A stretch of DNA of 34,418 bases from Saprospiraceae bacterium. Its GTDB lineage: Bacteria; Bacteroidota; Bacteroidia; Chitinophagales; Saprospiraceae. The notes beneath the pieces were generated by a model. That model saw only the letters and a list, made by a program, of their open reading frames with translations, was not told the DNA's origin and searched no databases. The stretch is taken from the NCBI GenBank assembly GCA_016714895.1, contig JADKBV010000009.1, positions 1-34,418 of the forward strand, given 5' to 3'. The first letter of the stretch is position 1, and each line of letters begins with the position of its first letter. The translations under genes were made by a program, and so were the position numbers. Below, piece after piece: positions 7,572 to 17,166 of the stretch.

Positions 7572-7874
7572 TTACTTTTTTTCAAAAAACGTCAACCCGT
7601 TTTCACGAAGGGCTTCAAATAATATTGGCAGAGAGGATTTGCCCAGACCGTGGAGTTTTAAAAGTTCTTTTTGGCTATAGCCGGAAAGTTTTTCTAAAGA
7701 TGTAATACCTTCATTTTCCAAAGCCCGCCTTGCCGGAGCTGCCAGGAGAGATAAAAAACCATCTGTGGGTTTGGCGATATTTTCGCAGACAGGACAAACC
7801 GGACAATCACTGCTTTTGTGAAAGGAATGGCCGTTGATACATGTACGTAATGTTGATGTCGGATCCTGTATCAT
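7572..7874 (-). CDS. Small protein with RNA polymerase alpha CTD-like / helix-hairpin-helix domain
   Basis: From the ATG at 7874 this is about 100 residues. The N-terminal part contains CINGHSFHKSSDCPVCPVC, with four Cys and two His spaced like a small zinc-binding knuckle. The C-terminal half (LLAAPARRALENEGITSLEK, then KLHGLGKSSLPILFEALREN) matches the helix-hairpin-helix-like fold of the RNA polymerase alpha C-terminal domain, with the Leu-Gly-Lys-Ser turn that contacts DNA in that family. A longer start at 7919 is possible, but a good promoter match (7899-7932) overlaps those extra codons, so the shorter start is preferred. It may be a DNA-binding or transcription-associated accessory protein; stand-alone proteins of this kind are common in Bacteroidota and poorly characterised. 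Confidence 0.65.
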   Translation of the reverse strand: MIQDPTSTLRTCINGHSFHKSSDCPVCPVCENIAKPTDGFLSLLAAPARRALENEGITSLEKLSGYSQKELLKLHGLGKSSLPILFEALRENGLTFFEKK

Positions 7875-7898
7875 ATTTTTGATGTGCGGTTGTTTTGG

Positions 7899-7932
7899 CA
7901 AATATAAAATATAAACCATTGATTAAGGCAAA
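7899..7932 (-). promoter_or_regulatory. Bacteroidota-type promoter for the alpha-CTD-like gene
   Basis: On the minus strand, TTTG (7932-7929) is followed 22 nt later by TATATTTG (7906-7899), a full match to TAnnTTTG. The ATG at 7874 begins 25 bp downstream. The spacing is one or two bases longer than usual. Confidence 0.5.
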
Positions 7933-8186
7933 GGGGGCATTTTATATTTCCTACAGTAAAAAATGGTAAAACATAACTGAAAGATAAAAAAGGTAAATCC
8001 AGTGAAAGATTATAAACAGTGTAATATTGAAAAGGTATCTATAATCAAAAATGTTCAGCTTTCGTTTATCATTTTATAAAAACTTATAAGACGTTTCCTT
8101 ATATCCATAACAAATCCTAGTTCATGAATTTGGGTATTGGTTTTCATAAAAATATATTTTAAAAGTAATTATAGCAAAAAAAAGGA
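7933..8186. other. Intergenic region, AT-rich, no gene seen
   Basis: This divergent intergenic region separates the alpha-CTD-like gene from the VOC gene. It contains A runs and T runs but no ORF with protein-like composition, no strong hairpin and no recognised repeat. Confidence 0.5.
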
Positions 8187-8194
8187 TAGTTTTG
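8187..8194 (+). promoter_or_regulatory. Possible -7 box for the VOC gene
   Basis: TAGTTTTG matches TAnnTTTG and lies 53 bp before the ATG at 8247. No clear TTTG is seen at the expected -33 distance, so this is a half match. Confidence 0.35.
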
Positions 8195-8246
8195 CCACAT
8201 AAATGGTTTCAGATTTTTTGTTTAATCCCTTACAAAATATCCCTTA

Positions 8247-8657
8247 ATGAAAGTAAAATCAATCTACGTCAATCTTCCGGTCAAAGACCTGAAAAGATCA
8301 AGAGATTTCTGGACAAAACTTGGATTTGTGTTCAACGAACAGTTTTCAGACGAAAATGCATTATGTTTGGTGCTTCAGGAAGGAGTGATCTATTCCATGC
8401 TCATCAGCCATGATATGTTCAAAACTTTTACCAACCGGGATATCGCGGACAGTTCGACGACTCAGGTACTCTCTGCCATAGAAGTGGACAGCAGAGAAGA
8501 TGTCGACAACATGGTATCCCTTGCTATGCAACATGGTGCTACCCGATACAGAGAAAATGCCGACCACGGATGGATGTACTACGACAGTTTTGCTGATCCT
8601 GACGGACACCAATGGGAAGTTTTGTACACAGATTCGACCCAATTACCATCCGCATAA
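8247..8657 (+). CDS. VOC-superfamily (glyoxalase/bleomycin resistance-fold) protein
   Basis: The protein is 136 residues, the normal length of a single-domain VOC protein with two beta-alpha-beta-beta-beta modules. The first module opens with KSIYVNLPVKDLKRSRDFW and the second contains QHGATRYRENADHGWMYYDS and closes with FADPDGHQWEVLY. That closing motif, with Glu near the C-terminus, is the metal-ligand region of glyoxalase-like proteins. There is no signal peptide, so it acts in the cytoplasm. Substrates in this superfamily vary widely (methylglyoxal adducts, aromatic diols, antibiotics) and cannot be assigned. It is a single gene, transcribed away from its left neighbour, with no frame breaks. 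Confidence 0.8.
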   Translation: MKVKSIYVNLPVKDLKRSRDFWTKLGFVFNEQFSDENALCLVLQEGVIYSMLISHDMFKTFTNRDIADSSTTQVLSAIEVDSREDVDNMVSLAMQHGATRYRENADHGWMYYDSFADPDGHQWEVLYTDSTQLPSA

Positions 8658-8759
8658 CGACAAACAAAAAAAAATGTCGTCACCGACAACATTTATAATT
8701 CATATAAACTCAATCAAATATTTTCTAATGAAAAAACCTTCAATTTCAGGGTAATTCAT

Positions 8760-8767
8760 TATATTTG
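8760..8767 (+). promoter_or_regulatory. Possible -7 box for the beta-helix gene
   Basis: TATATTTG matches TAnnTTTG and lies 47 bp upstream of the ATG at 8815. No TTTG is seen about 20 bp further upstream. Confidence 0.35.
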
Positions 8768-8814
8768 TCAATAGTTTTCGTAATTAAAATGAACAATCCG
8801 CTAAATGACAAAAT

Positions 8815-11702
8815 ATGATTGTAACACTACGTTTCAAAATACTTTTTTCTTTTGTTATTCTGATGTGTCAGGCGTTGGTTTTTTATGGACAGGATACGAT
8901 CAGAATTCCATCAGATTTTCCAAAAATACAGGATGCTTTGGATGTTGCCAAAACCAATACGGTCATCCTCGTTGCTCCCGGAACGTATTATGAAAACCTG
9001 GTTTGGCCTTCAGACATTGACGGGATTTCGTTGATCGGATCGGAAGGTAGTGCGGTTACCATCATCGACGGAGGAAATATTGGCAGGGTGATACAAATGG
9101 TTTCTCTAAATCCCGGCACGGGAAACAATCTGATCTCGCAGGCAACCTTACTGAAAGGATTTACGATACAACACGGTAAAACCGTATCTGAGGATGGTGC
9201 CGGATTAAGATGTTTTTATGCCAACCCGAAACTTGAAGATCTTCGTATTATACACAATGAAGGCTCAGGCAGTGGTTGTGTAGGTGCCGGAGCTTACCTC
9301 TTCAGATATTCAGGTGTAATAAAAAACTGTGAAGTGTCAAACAACAGGATTACAGCCACAGGTACAGCCAATGCACCGGGTATGGCTGTCGTCTACCTGC
9401 AAGATGTCTTTGTGACAGATTGTTCCTTTTTGTTTAATACCACTAATTCCGGCATAAACAGTTCAGGTGGCGGTCTTTTGTTGACCAAAACGACAAACTC
9501 GCCGGCAATTCCCGCTAACATTCGTGTTACAAACTGCCGTTTTGATCAAAATGCCATCCGGGCAACAAATCTTTCAAATGGCGGGGGTTTGTTTATGAGA
9601 GGTAATCTTTCAGAGGATCAGACAAGTTTGTTTGTCGAAAATTGTATTTTTTATCAAAATGAAGCAAAACTCTCCGGCGGAGCAATGTATGGGGAAGCAA
9701 AAAACATCAACATAAAACAATGTTTGTTTTTTAATAATTCTGCTCTTTCCGGTGGCGGAATGTTCGTCAATAAAGCTGAAAAAGTAGATATAAAGTGGTC
9801 GAGATTTACCCAAAACGAGGCTTTGGCAGGTGCAGGGCTATACCTGGATGTGGTATATACTAATAAAGTGCGCAACAGCAGGTTTGACCACAACCGCTCT
9901 CTGCCGGGTATGGTGGTCAAGGGTTCAGCCGTCTATGATAATTCTGAGAATTATGGTTGGATTCTGGAAAATGTAGTATTGGATCACAATGCAGAAAACC
10001 CTGTATTTGCCAACGATAAAAATATAGATATGATTTTTTGTACGTCCTATCTGAATGAAAAAAGTACGTTCGGAGGGAATAACGATATTTATATAGATAA
10101 CTCCATTTTGTGGAATCTTCCGGAAAAAGAAGCGACAGACCAAAATATAGATTTTTCAGTAATAAGTTCATTGGTAAAGGCGAAGAACCGGGCTTCCTTA
10201 TTCTAAATGAAAACTCTTTGTTGGTATGTGATGAAATTCCCGTTCCTACACTTTTATCACCCTGTATCAATTTTGGAGAAAATTTGTCATTGGAAATAAA
10301 TCAGGATGTTCAAGGATATCCGCGCATTTTGCCCGCAGGAAGCCAAGCGGATATCGGAGCTTATGAAGTAGATCAGTTTAATTCTTTTGTTACGGTTCGT
10401 TATTTTTATGATATAAATCAAAACGGAAGCAGAGAAAATGACGAGCCGTGGTTGCGATTCGGAAGAACAACAGACCATAAAGGAAAAACATATGTCAATA
10501 CTTCCGAAAAGGGAAGCAAAATATTTTTACGACCCGGCAATCAAATGGTATCATACCTTGAAGATCCGTTTGGGGAATGGAAACTCACCAATGAAAAAGA
10601 CCACACCTTTTTTGTGAACTCATGGGAATTTCAGAGAGACGTTAGTTTTGGGTTGTTTCCGCTTAAAACAGTAAGTCAGCTGTCTTCATTTATGGCTTCT
10701 GATCCTGTCAGGTGTGGAAAACGAAGCAGTTTTGTGATAGCTGCCTCCAACGCAGGCACAACAACTTCTGACGGTCAGCTGCGACTTCGTTTGGATGAAA
10801 AAGTAAGTGATATTTTTTTTGTTGACCTTCCTGATATAACCATATCTGATTTGGAATACGAATGGAATTTTGTCGGTTTAGAGCCGGGACAAATACTGGC
10901 CAAATCATTTTTTATCCAAGCACCCGATCAGATTGTTTCCGGGCAAACGGAGACCATCTTTTCATTTTGCCATCACATTTCCGGATTTACAGATACCGAA
11001 ACCATCTATTATCATGCACCTGTACATTGTAAAGATGTTTCCGATGAAAAAGTAGCCACACCACAACATGAGGATTTTCACCATCTCATCGATCGACCAT
11101 TGACGTACACCATACGTTTTCAAAATACCGGTATCGACTTTGCCAGAAATGTAATCATCCATGATGTCATCGACAGCTCTTTTGATATCACATCCTTAAA
11201 AATCCTTCACACAAGCCATGATGAGGTTTTGTCAGTTTTTTACGATGACATTTCAAGGCAGGTATCGTTTGAGTTTAAAAATATTTTCCTAACAGATAGT
11301 TTTACCCATTCAGAAGAAAGCAGAGGTTATGTAACTTATTCTGTCACAAACAAAAAAGAGGTGCCATTACAAACTGTGGTAGAAAACAAAGCTCATATCA
11401 TTTTTGATAATTTCAGTCCGGTAGTTACCAATACCACGAAAAATATTTTGGTCGATAAAATCATTTCTTTGGTTGGTGAAGAAAACATTTCTCCGATTCA
11501 GGTATTCCCCAATCCAACCAGAGACAAGGTTACCTTCAGTCAAAAAGTTGATTTGGCCGAATTATATACCTTGCAGGGTCAATGTATCCATAAGTCTGCA
11601 TCTACAGATCATTTGATGATGGATTTCCCTACTGGTATATATATTCTCAAACTGACATCTGAAGGAAAGGTTTTTACATGTAAGATTACTGTGGTGGATT
11701 AA
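8815..11702 (+). CDS. T9SS-exported right-handed parallel beta-helix protein (one frameshift)
   Basis: The signal peptide is MIVTLRFKILFSFVILMCQA. Residues 30-460 form a Pel/NosD-like parallel beta-helix, opening with RIPSDFPKIQDALDVAKTNT and continuing with repeated rungs rich in Asn and Gly, such as NCRFDQNAIRA and SGGGMFVNKAEKVDIKWSRF. After the frame change comes a Bacteroidota Ig-like region with a DUF7619-like domain (LTYTIRFQNTGIDFARNVII, ENKAHIIFDNFSPVVTNTT). The C-terminus is a type A T9SS sorting domain: VFPNPTRDKVTFSQK to the end at 11702. The two open frames overlap at 10110-10206. Adding one A to the AAA run at 10176-10178 joins them as SLVKGEEPGFLI, so the product is probably one protein of about 962 residues. 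It would be secreted or surface-bound, possibly binding or cleaving polysaccharide. Confidence 0.85.
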
Positions 11703-11736
11703 ACGTAAAATTTGGTTCGTTTAGTTTTTTAAGCTC

Positions 11737-11757
11737 ATAAAAAAGCACCTTTTTTTA
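11737..11757 (+). terminator. Possible intrinsic terminator after the beta-helix gene
   Basis: ATAAAAAAG and CTTTTTTTA can form an A-T-rich hairpin around a 3-nt loop 35 bp past the stop codon, with the T run acting as the tail. The low GC content of the stem makes it a weak call. Confidence 0.35.
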
Positions 11758-11825
11758 TTTTATGTTGTTGTTGTAAAGTACAGACCAGGATATTTTAAAG
11801 TGAGTTTTTTAAACCTGTGTTTTAA

Positions 11826-13416
11826 ATGGATAATATGTATAGATTTTTTTTAATAGTAAGTTTTGTTGTTTCCGTTACATTTAGTCATCTAAATGCACAA
11901 TCAAATGAGCTTGCAGTGGTTTTGGATATGTTGCCGGTAGACAATACAACGATCATGATAAATTACAAAGGTGAAGTAATCCGTAGTTTTCCTCCTGATG
12001 CAAGGCCTAAGGTCGAAGATAAGATGAATAATACAATTACGGTATTTTCTCTTGAAAGGAGTTTTGTTTATTATGATTTTTCTAATGGGTATTTGCCGGT
12101 TGTCCATGATAAAAAATGGAAATTTTATAATGTAAAAGGGGAAGAAATCAAAGATTTAGGTGATAAGTACACATTATTTACAACTCCCGTTGATGGTGTC
12201 TACCGGGCTTATGAAAAATTAACCGATGGGAATTATACAACGGTTTTTATCAATCAGTTTTGAAGAAATGTTTTCCGGTCAACGATTTGCCGAGGCTACA
12301 AATATGAAAGATGGGTATGCTTTTGCCAAATTGAAGGATGTTTTAGGTTCATGGGCTGTTGTGTCCGGACAAACCGGACAAATGATTGTTTTGGATTCTT
12401 TGTTAAGTATTCAAATTAAAGAGATAACCAAAGATCCTAAAGGATTAGGCATCGTGAAATATAAAAACCAATATAAAACTGATTATATAGATAAAAATGG
12501 AAAAATAATTTCATCAAAAGAAATTAAAAATACATCAGCAAAAGAAGAAGAATTAATCAGAAAAAACATTCAAACCTGTTTGGACAATCATTCCTTCGCC
12601 ATAAGTACAGGAATCGGCATTTTGAAAAAGGATTTGGCTCCCGACCTAAGAAGCAATAACGAAAAATTGGAATGGGGCCTTGTTGTGAATCATGATTTTA
12701 TCCCTTCATGGATGAATCTGAAAAAAAGTGAATTTTTTTTCTGTAATGTTGCAAATGAAAAATATTTTGGAGGGACCATCCTTGATACCATAAGTGAAAA
12801 AACAGAATTTCGTTATTATGATTTTATCGATAAAAAATTAATATTTACTTCGGAAAAGGAAATTGAATATATCTATGGCAATAAGTTTTTTGTCACTTCA
12901 CCATCTTCAACAGGTTATGGCACCAAACTCACTGAAATATATGATACAAAAGGTCAACTTCTTTATAGTCTTCATCCAACGAAAAGACATTTTAATGGTA
13001 TAAACGCTACGTCAGGTTTTGATGCGGATGATGTGTTTAGTTTGTTTATATCAAATGATGAAGATATAACCAATCTAAATTTATTTGGTAATCTTCGACA
13101 TATTGAGTTCGGCAAATGTTCTTTTTTACAACTTCCGGAATTGTTGTCCTCTATGTTGTATCTAAAGTCATTAAAGGTGACAGCGTGTCCGAATCTGACA
13201 GAACTGCCGGCTTTTTTGGGCAAATCCACTACCTTTCATAGTCTGGAAATTACGGATTGTCCCAAACTTAAAAATATCGAACAAATCATTGAGTCTTCAC
13301 CATCTCTTCAAAAAGTAAAGACACAAAATTATAACTTTGTAAACGGATTCGGAAATAAGATGAAGTTACAAAAACCTGAATTAAAATTTGACGTTAGTTT
13401 TATGAAAAGTCACTAA
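11826..13416 (+). CDS. Exported WG-repeat-like protein with C-terminal leucine-rich repeats (one frameshift)
   Basis: An N-terminal signal peptide (MYRFFLIVSFVVSVTFSHLNAQ) is followed by blades resembling WG/KWG beta-repeats, for example NGYLPVVHDKKWKFYNVKGE and KYKNQYKTDYIDKNGKIISS. The last 110 residues are leucine-rich repeats: NLNLFGNLRHIEFGKCSFLQ, LPELLSSMLYLKSLKVTACP, and TFHSLEITDCPKLKNIEQI. No T9SS sorting domain is evident, so it may be periplasmic or carried by another route. The first frame ends at 12263 and the second opens at 12226. Removing one T from TTTT at 12258-12261 joins them as FINQFEEMFSGQ, giving about 530 residues. I do not know a named family with this combination; both repeat types usually mediate protein binding. 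Confidence 0.7.
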
Positions 13417-13675
13417 TTTAATCCCGGGATTTTGCAGTAAACTAAAAATTGTAAGGTTTATAACGACCCTTCGGAATAAGTCTTTTTTATTAATAAAAAT
13501 CATGAGAGAACACGCCTTAAACCATAAACAAAACCCCTAAGCCCCAAATTTTTTTTTCAAATAATGAGTACAAAACTACACATCCTGTCTTACCTTTACA
13601 AATCACTTTCCAAACAGACATTTTTCTTTCGGTTGTGGTCCGTTTTTTCTGAATGTTTATTGATTATCAAAATTC

Positions 13676-15259
13676 ATGTTTATGGCTTTTATCTTACCTG
13701 TTTTGTCATTGGCTCCTTTCAGTGGTACCTGGGATCGTGATCGTGCAGCCCACCTTTTGAGAAGAACCACATTCGGCGCAAGCCTGGATCAAATCAATGA
13801 ATTTGCCTCTTTGTCTGTCGATCAGTGTGTGGACAGACTGATGTCAGATACTGTGCTTCCTGATCCTCCGGTCAATACCAATTATGATGCGGACCCGGAT
13901 GTTCCTATCGGGCAAACGTGGGTAGATAAAGGAACTAGCCAGGGTGTCAACGGATATCGCAGACGTTCTCTGAATAATTGGTCGATAGAACTCATGACCA
14001 AAAACAATCTCCACCTCCGCGAAAAAATGACTTTGTTCTGGCACAACCATTTTGTGGTCGCAGACAGCGGTGATCCCAGGGTTTTGTACCTCTACATCAA
14101 CAAAATCAGGTCTATGGCCTTGGGCAATTTCCGCGAAATGACCAAAGTGATTACCGTCGACAATGCCATGCTCGAATATCTCAACGGTAGGGATAATACC
14201 CGACAGGCACCCAATGAAAATTACGCCCGCGAACTCCTCGAACTGTTTACTTTGGGAAAAGGGAACTCAGTAGGAAACGGCGACTATACCACGTACACGG
14301 AGACAGACATCAAAGAAATCGCCAGAGTCCTTACCGGATGGGTGGATACAAGAGCTACCCTTCCAATCAGATCTGAATTCAGACCCAATCGTCATGATAC
14401 CGGTACCAAAACGCTTTCTCACCGGTTCAACAATGCCGTCATACAAAATGCCAACGAAAACGAATATAAAAACCTTATAGATCTGATTTTTACCAGAGAA
14501 GAAGTTGCCAGGTTTATCTGTAAAAAATTATATGCATGGTTTGTCAATCTTCAGATTTCTGAAGAGGTAAAACAGGAAGTTATTTCTCCTATGGCAGACC
14601 TCCTCAGACAAAATAATTATAATGTAAAGCCCGTATTAATGGCTTTGCTGAAAAGTCAACATTTTTATGATGGATGTAATGAAGGAAGTCTGGTCAAAAA
14701 CCCGATAGATTTTATCATGGGGCCCATCAATCTTTTTTCCGTGCCGGTTACCGAAGATGTTGCGATCAAAGATCGGGTGTTGGGAGGTTTGTACGGCCTT
14801 TCCGTCACCCAACAAATGGCGTATTATCAGTCACCTTCAGTGGCAGGTTGGCAGGCATTTTATCAGGCGCCGCTTTATGATAAATTGTGGCTCAACTCCT
14901 TTTCTCTGCCTTCACGAAAAGTATATACCGATGCTATAGCCAATACGGGACTTCCTTATGGAACTTACAGATTACAGATAGACCCGGTTTCCGTTGTTGA
15001 AAAGTGTTCCGATCCGACCAGTCCGGTCAAACTGATCGAAGAACTCCGCATTCTTTTTGCTCCTCAAAATTATGCTCCCAATCAGATCAATGTTTTGGAA
15101 GAAATCCTGCTCGGAACGGACAATGCCACACAATGGGCGGCAAAATGGAATAATTATATAGCTGATCCGACCAATGCCACCAAAAAACAGGCGGTGACGA
15201 TCAAATTGCGACCTCTCTTTACCTATATGATGCGCATGCCATCTTTCCAATTAAGTTAA
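13676..15259 (+). CDS. DUF1800 family protein, exported
   Basis: The protein is 527 residues with a short hydrophobic N-terminus (MFMAFILPVLSLAPF). Family marks in order are RDRAAHLLRRTTFGAS at residues 21-36, EKMTLFWHNHFVV at about 115, NENYARELLELFTLG at about 180, a LTGW motif, RHDTGTKTL at about 240, and RFICKKLYAWFVN at about 280. The function of DUF1800 is unproven. The family is nearly always encoded next to a DUF1501 gene, as here (33 bp gap), and the pair is thought to form or help assemble an exported surface complex. It has no T9SS domain of its own. The frame is intact, and an upstream in-frame start was not found. Confidence 0.88.
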   Translation: MFMAFILPVLSLAPFSGTWDRDRAAHLLRRTTFGASLDQINEFASLSVDQCVDRLMSDTVLPDPPVNTNYDADPDVPIGQTWVDKGTSQGVNGYRRRSLNNWSIELMTKNNLHLREKMTLFWHNHFVVADSGDPRVLYLYINKIRSMALGNFREMTKVITVDNAMLEYLNGRDNTRQAPNENYARELLELFTLGKGNSVGNGDYTTYTETDIKEIARVLTGWVDTRATLPIRSEFRPNRHDTGTKTLSHRFNNAVIQNANENEYKNLIDLIFTREEVARFICKKLYAWFVNLQISEEVKQEVISPMADLLRQNNYNVKPVLMALLKSQHFYDGCNEGSLVKNPIDFIMGPINLFSVPVTEDVAIKDRVLGGLYGLSVTQQMAYYQSPSVAGWQAFYQAPLYDKLWLNSFSLPSRKVYTDAIANTGLPYGTYRLQIDPVSVVEKCSDPTSPVKLIEELRILFAPQNYAPNQINVLEEILLGTDNATQWAAKWNNYIADPTNATKKQAVTIKLRPLFTYMMRMPSFQLS

Positions 15260-15292
15260 AAAATCATTACCCAACCTATAAAACACAACGAT

Positions 15293-16839
15293 ATGAAACG
15301 CAGACAATTTATACAAACAGGATCTCTGGTCACTCTGCCTATTCTTCTTAGTGGCATGGAAGTAACTGCCATCAGCAGGTCTTCTTTGTTCAACTTAGTC
15401 AACGGTGATGATGATAAAGTTTTGGTGTTGATTCAGCTCAACGGTGGAAATGATGGTTTGAATATGGTCATTCCGAGAGATCAGTACAGTGGACTCACAC
15501 AAGTAAGACCTACGTTGGTCCTTCCGGAAAATCAGGTATTGCAACTGACTGACAAAACCGGTTTGCATGCAAAAATGACCGGTATGCAACAGTTGTTTCA
15601 GGAAGGAAAACTGGCTGTTTTACAATCTGTAGGATATCCCGATCAGAACCGATCGCATTTCCGTTCTACTGATATATGGACTACAGCCTCTGATTCAGAT
15701 GAATTTTTGACCACAGGTTGGTTGGGAAGATACCTGGATTTGAAATATCCCGGCTATCCGGTTGGTTACCCGAATGATGAACATCCTGATCCGTTTGCCG
15801 TCACCTTGGGAACGGTAGTTTCAGAGACGTGTCAGGGACCTTCAACCAATTATAGTTTTGCCCTTGTCAATGAAGCTTCCGTAAGAATCATTGAAGAAAC
15901 GGTAGGGCCTACAGGTTTTGTCGCCTGTTATGGCGAAGAATTGTCGTATATCAAAACAGCTATCGAACAATCCAATGCGTATGCAAGCCGGGTTTTACGA
16001 TCTTTTGCCCTGGGCAATACGATGGCGACCTATCCGGATTCTAATCTGGCCAGACAATTGCAGACCGTTGCCAACCTCATTTCCGGAGGTTTGAAAACCA
16101 AAATATATGTTGTTTCTATCGGTGGTTTTGATACCCATGCCAACCAGGTGATGATCGATGATACCATCAATGGTGGTCATGCTGATTTGTTGCAAACCGT
16201 TTCTGACGCTGTCAATGCTTTTATGAAAGATCTTGAAACCTTAGGTATCAGTGAAAGGGTGATGGGAATGACATTTTCGGAATTCGGAAGACAAATCAGG
16301 GCCAACAACAGTTACGGAACAGACCATGGAACTGCAGCTCCGTTGATGGTGTTGGATCTTGTGTTGACAGTAAAATATTTGGTGAAAACCCCGTCATTGA
16401 CGAATCTATAGCTCCTCAGGAAGGTGTTCCTATGCAGTTTGATTTCCGCTCTGTTTATGCCACCATGCTCGTCAACTGGTTGGGAGCTTCGGAAGAGGAT
16501 GTAAGACAGGTTCTTTTTAATGACTTTACGTTGATACCTTTTGTGAAAGATTGTGCAACCGGTACGGCGACTTACCAGACAGATCAACCAATCACAGCGA
16601 TTATTTCGCCCAATCCTGCTTCTGAAAACATTCAGATAGAGTGGGAGAGCGCCGGCGGAGATACGCGGATCACCATCATGAATGCCACCGGAGCATTGGT
16701 TGAAACCGTAACGGAAAAAAATATTTTTGCCGGTACACAAAAGATGAATAAATATATCGGCCATTATGCGCCCGGATCCTATTTTGTGTACATTACAGAT
16801 GGAAAACGATCCGGAACTGTCAAGTGGGTGAAGATATAA
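15293..16839 (+). CDS. DUF1501 family protein with T9SS sorting domain (one frameshift)
   Basis: The N-terminus MKRRQFIQTGSLVTLPILLS has the arginine-rich start of Tat-exported DUF1501 proteins. The alkaline-phosphatase-like core shows VLIQLNGGNDGLNMVIPRDQ, YPDQNRSHFRSTDIWTT, VVSIGGFDTHANQ and TFSEFGRQIRANNSYGTDHG. After the break come IAPQEGVPMQFDFRSVYATM and a type A T9SS domain, IISPNPASENIQIEWESAG, to the end. Adding one T at 16352-16353 turns LDLVLTVKYLV into the expected VFGSCVDSKIFGENPVIDES, so one protein of about 515 residues is likely. It is co-transcribed with the DUF1800 gene upstream. Whether the family keeps any hydrolase activity is not known to me. Confidence 0.87.
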
Positions 16840-16868
16840 ACTAACAGATTTCATTTTTTATACCTTTC

Positions 16869-16936
16869 AAAAGAGGATAAGTCGACGAAGATGTTGTGCT
16901 ATAAATACATCTACGGCGGTTTGTCCTCTTTTTTTT
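16869..16936 (+). terminator. Intrinsic terminator after the DUF1800-DUF1501 operon
   Basis: AAAAGAGGATAA (16869-16880) pairs with TTGTCCTCTTTT (16921-16932), 11 of 12 positions being Watson-Crick and one G-T, and an inner GATGT/ACATC pairing shortens the loop. The T run continues to 16936. The hairpin starts 30 bp past the stop codon. Confidence 0.7.
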
Positions 16937-17126
16937 GTTGGATAACTTTTTATAAAAAAGGTGAATGTTAAGTTATTTGAAAAAAGGAAAAAATTCAAAA
17001 TAAAGTTTTGGCGGACCTCTTACGGCGGCGTCGAACCAACTCCACAATTTATCATCTCAAAACCTCAACAAATTAAACGATTTATATTCAGGGGTCAAAA
17101 CTATTTTCTGCGTTTTTGTTGTGATA

Positions 17127-17159
17127 TCAGTAAATTTACCATATTTGTCAGTAAATTTA
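17127..17159 (+). promoter_or_regulatory. Two direct repeats 21 bp apart before the FG-GAP gene
   Basis: TCAGTAAATTTA occurs at 17127-17138 and again at 17148-17159. The 21-bp period is two helical turns, and the first copy contains the perfect palindrome GTAAATTTAC. The repeats end 7 bp before the proposed TTG start of the next gene. Tandem sites on one face of the helix are typical of operators, but no regulator is identified. Confidence 0.35.
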
Positions 17160-17166
17160 TTTTATC

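Noticed and set aside
10110..10206. Programmed frameshift in the beta-helix gene
   Set aside because: No slippery heptamer with a downstream structure is seen; the same kind of single-base loss recurs in all neighbouring long genes.
9610..10270. Several open frames on the minus strand opposite the beta-helix gene
   Set aside because: They mirror the coding frame of the plus-strand gene, lack start signals and show no family motifs.
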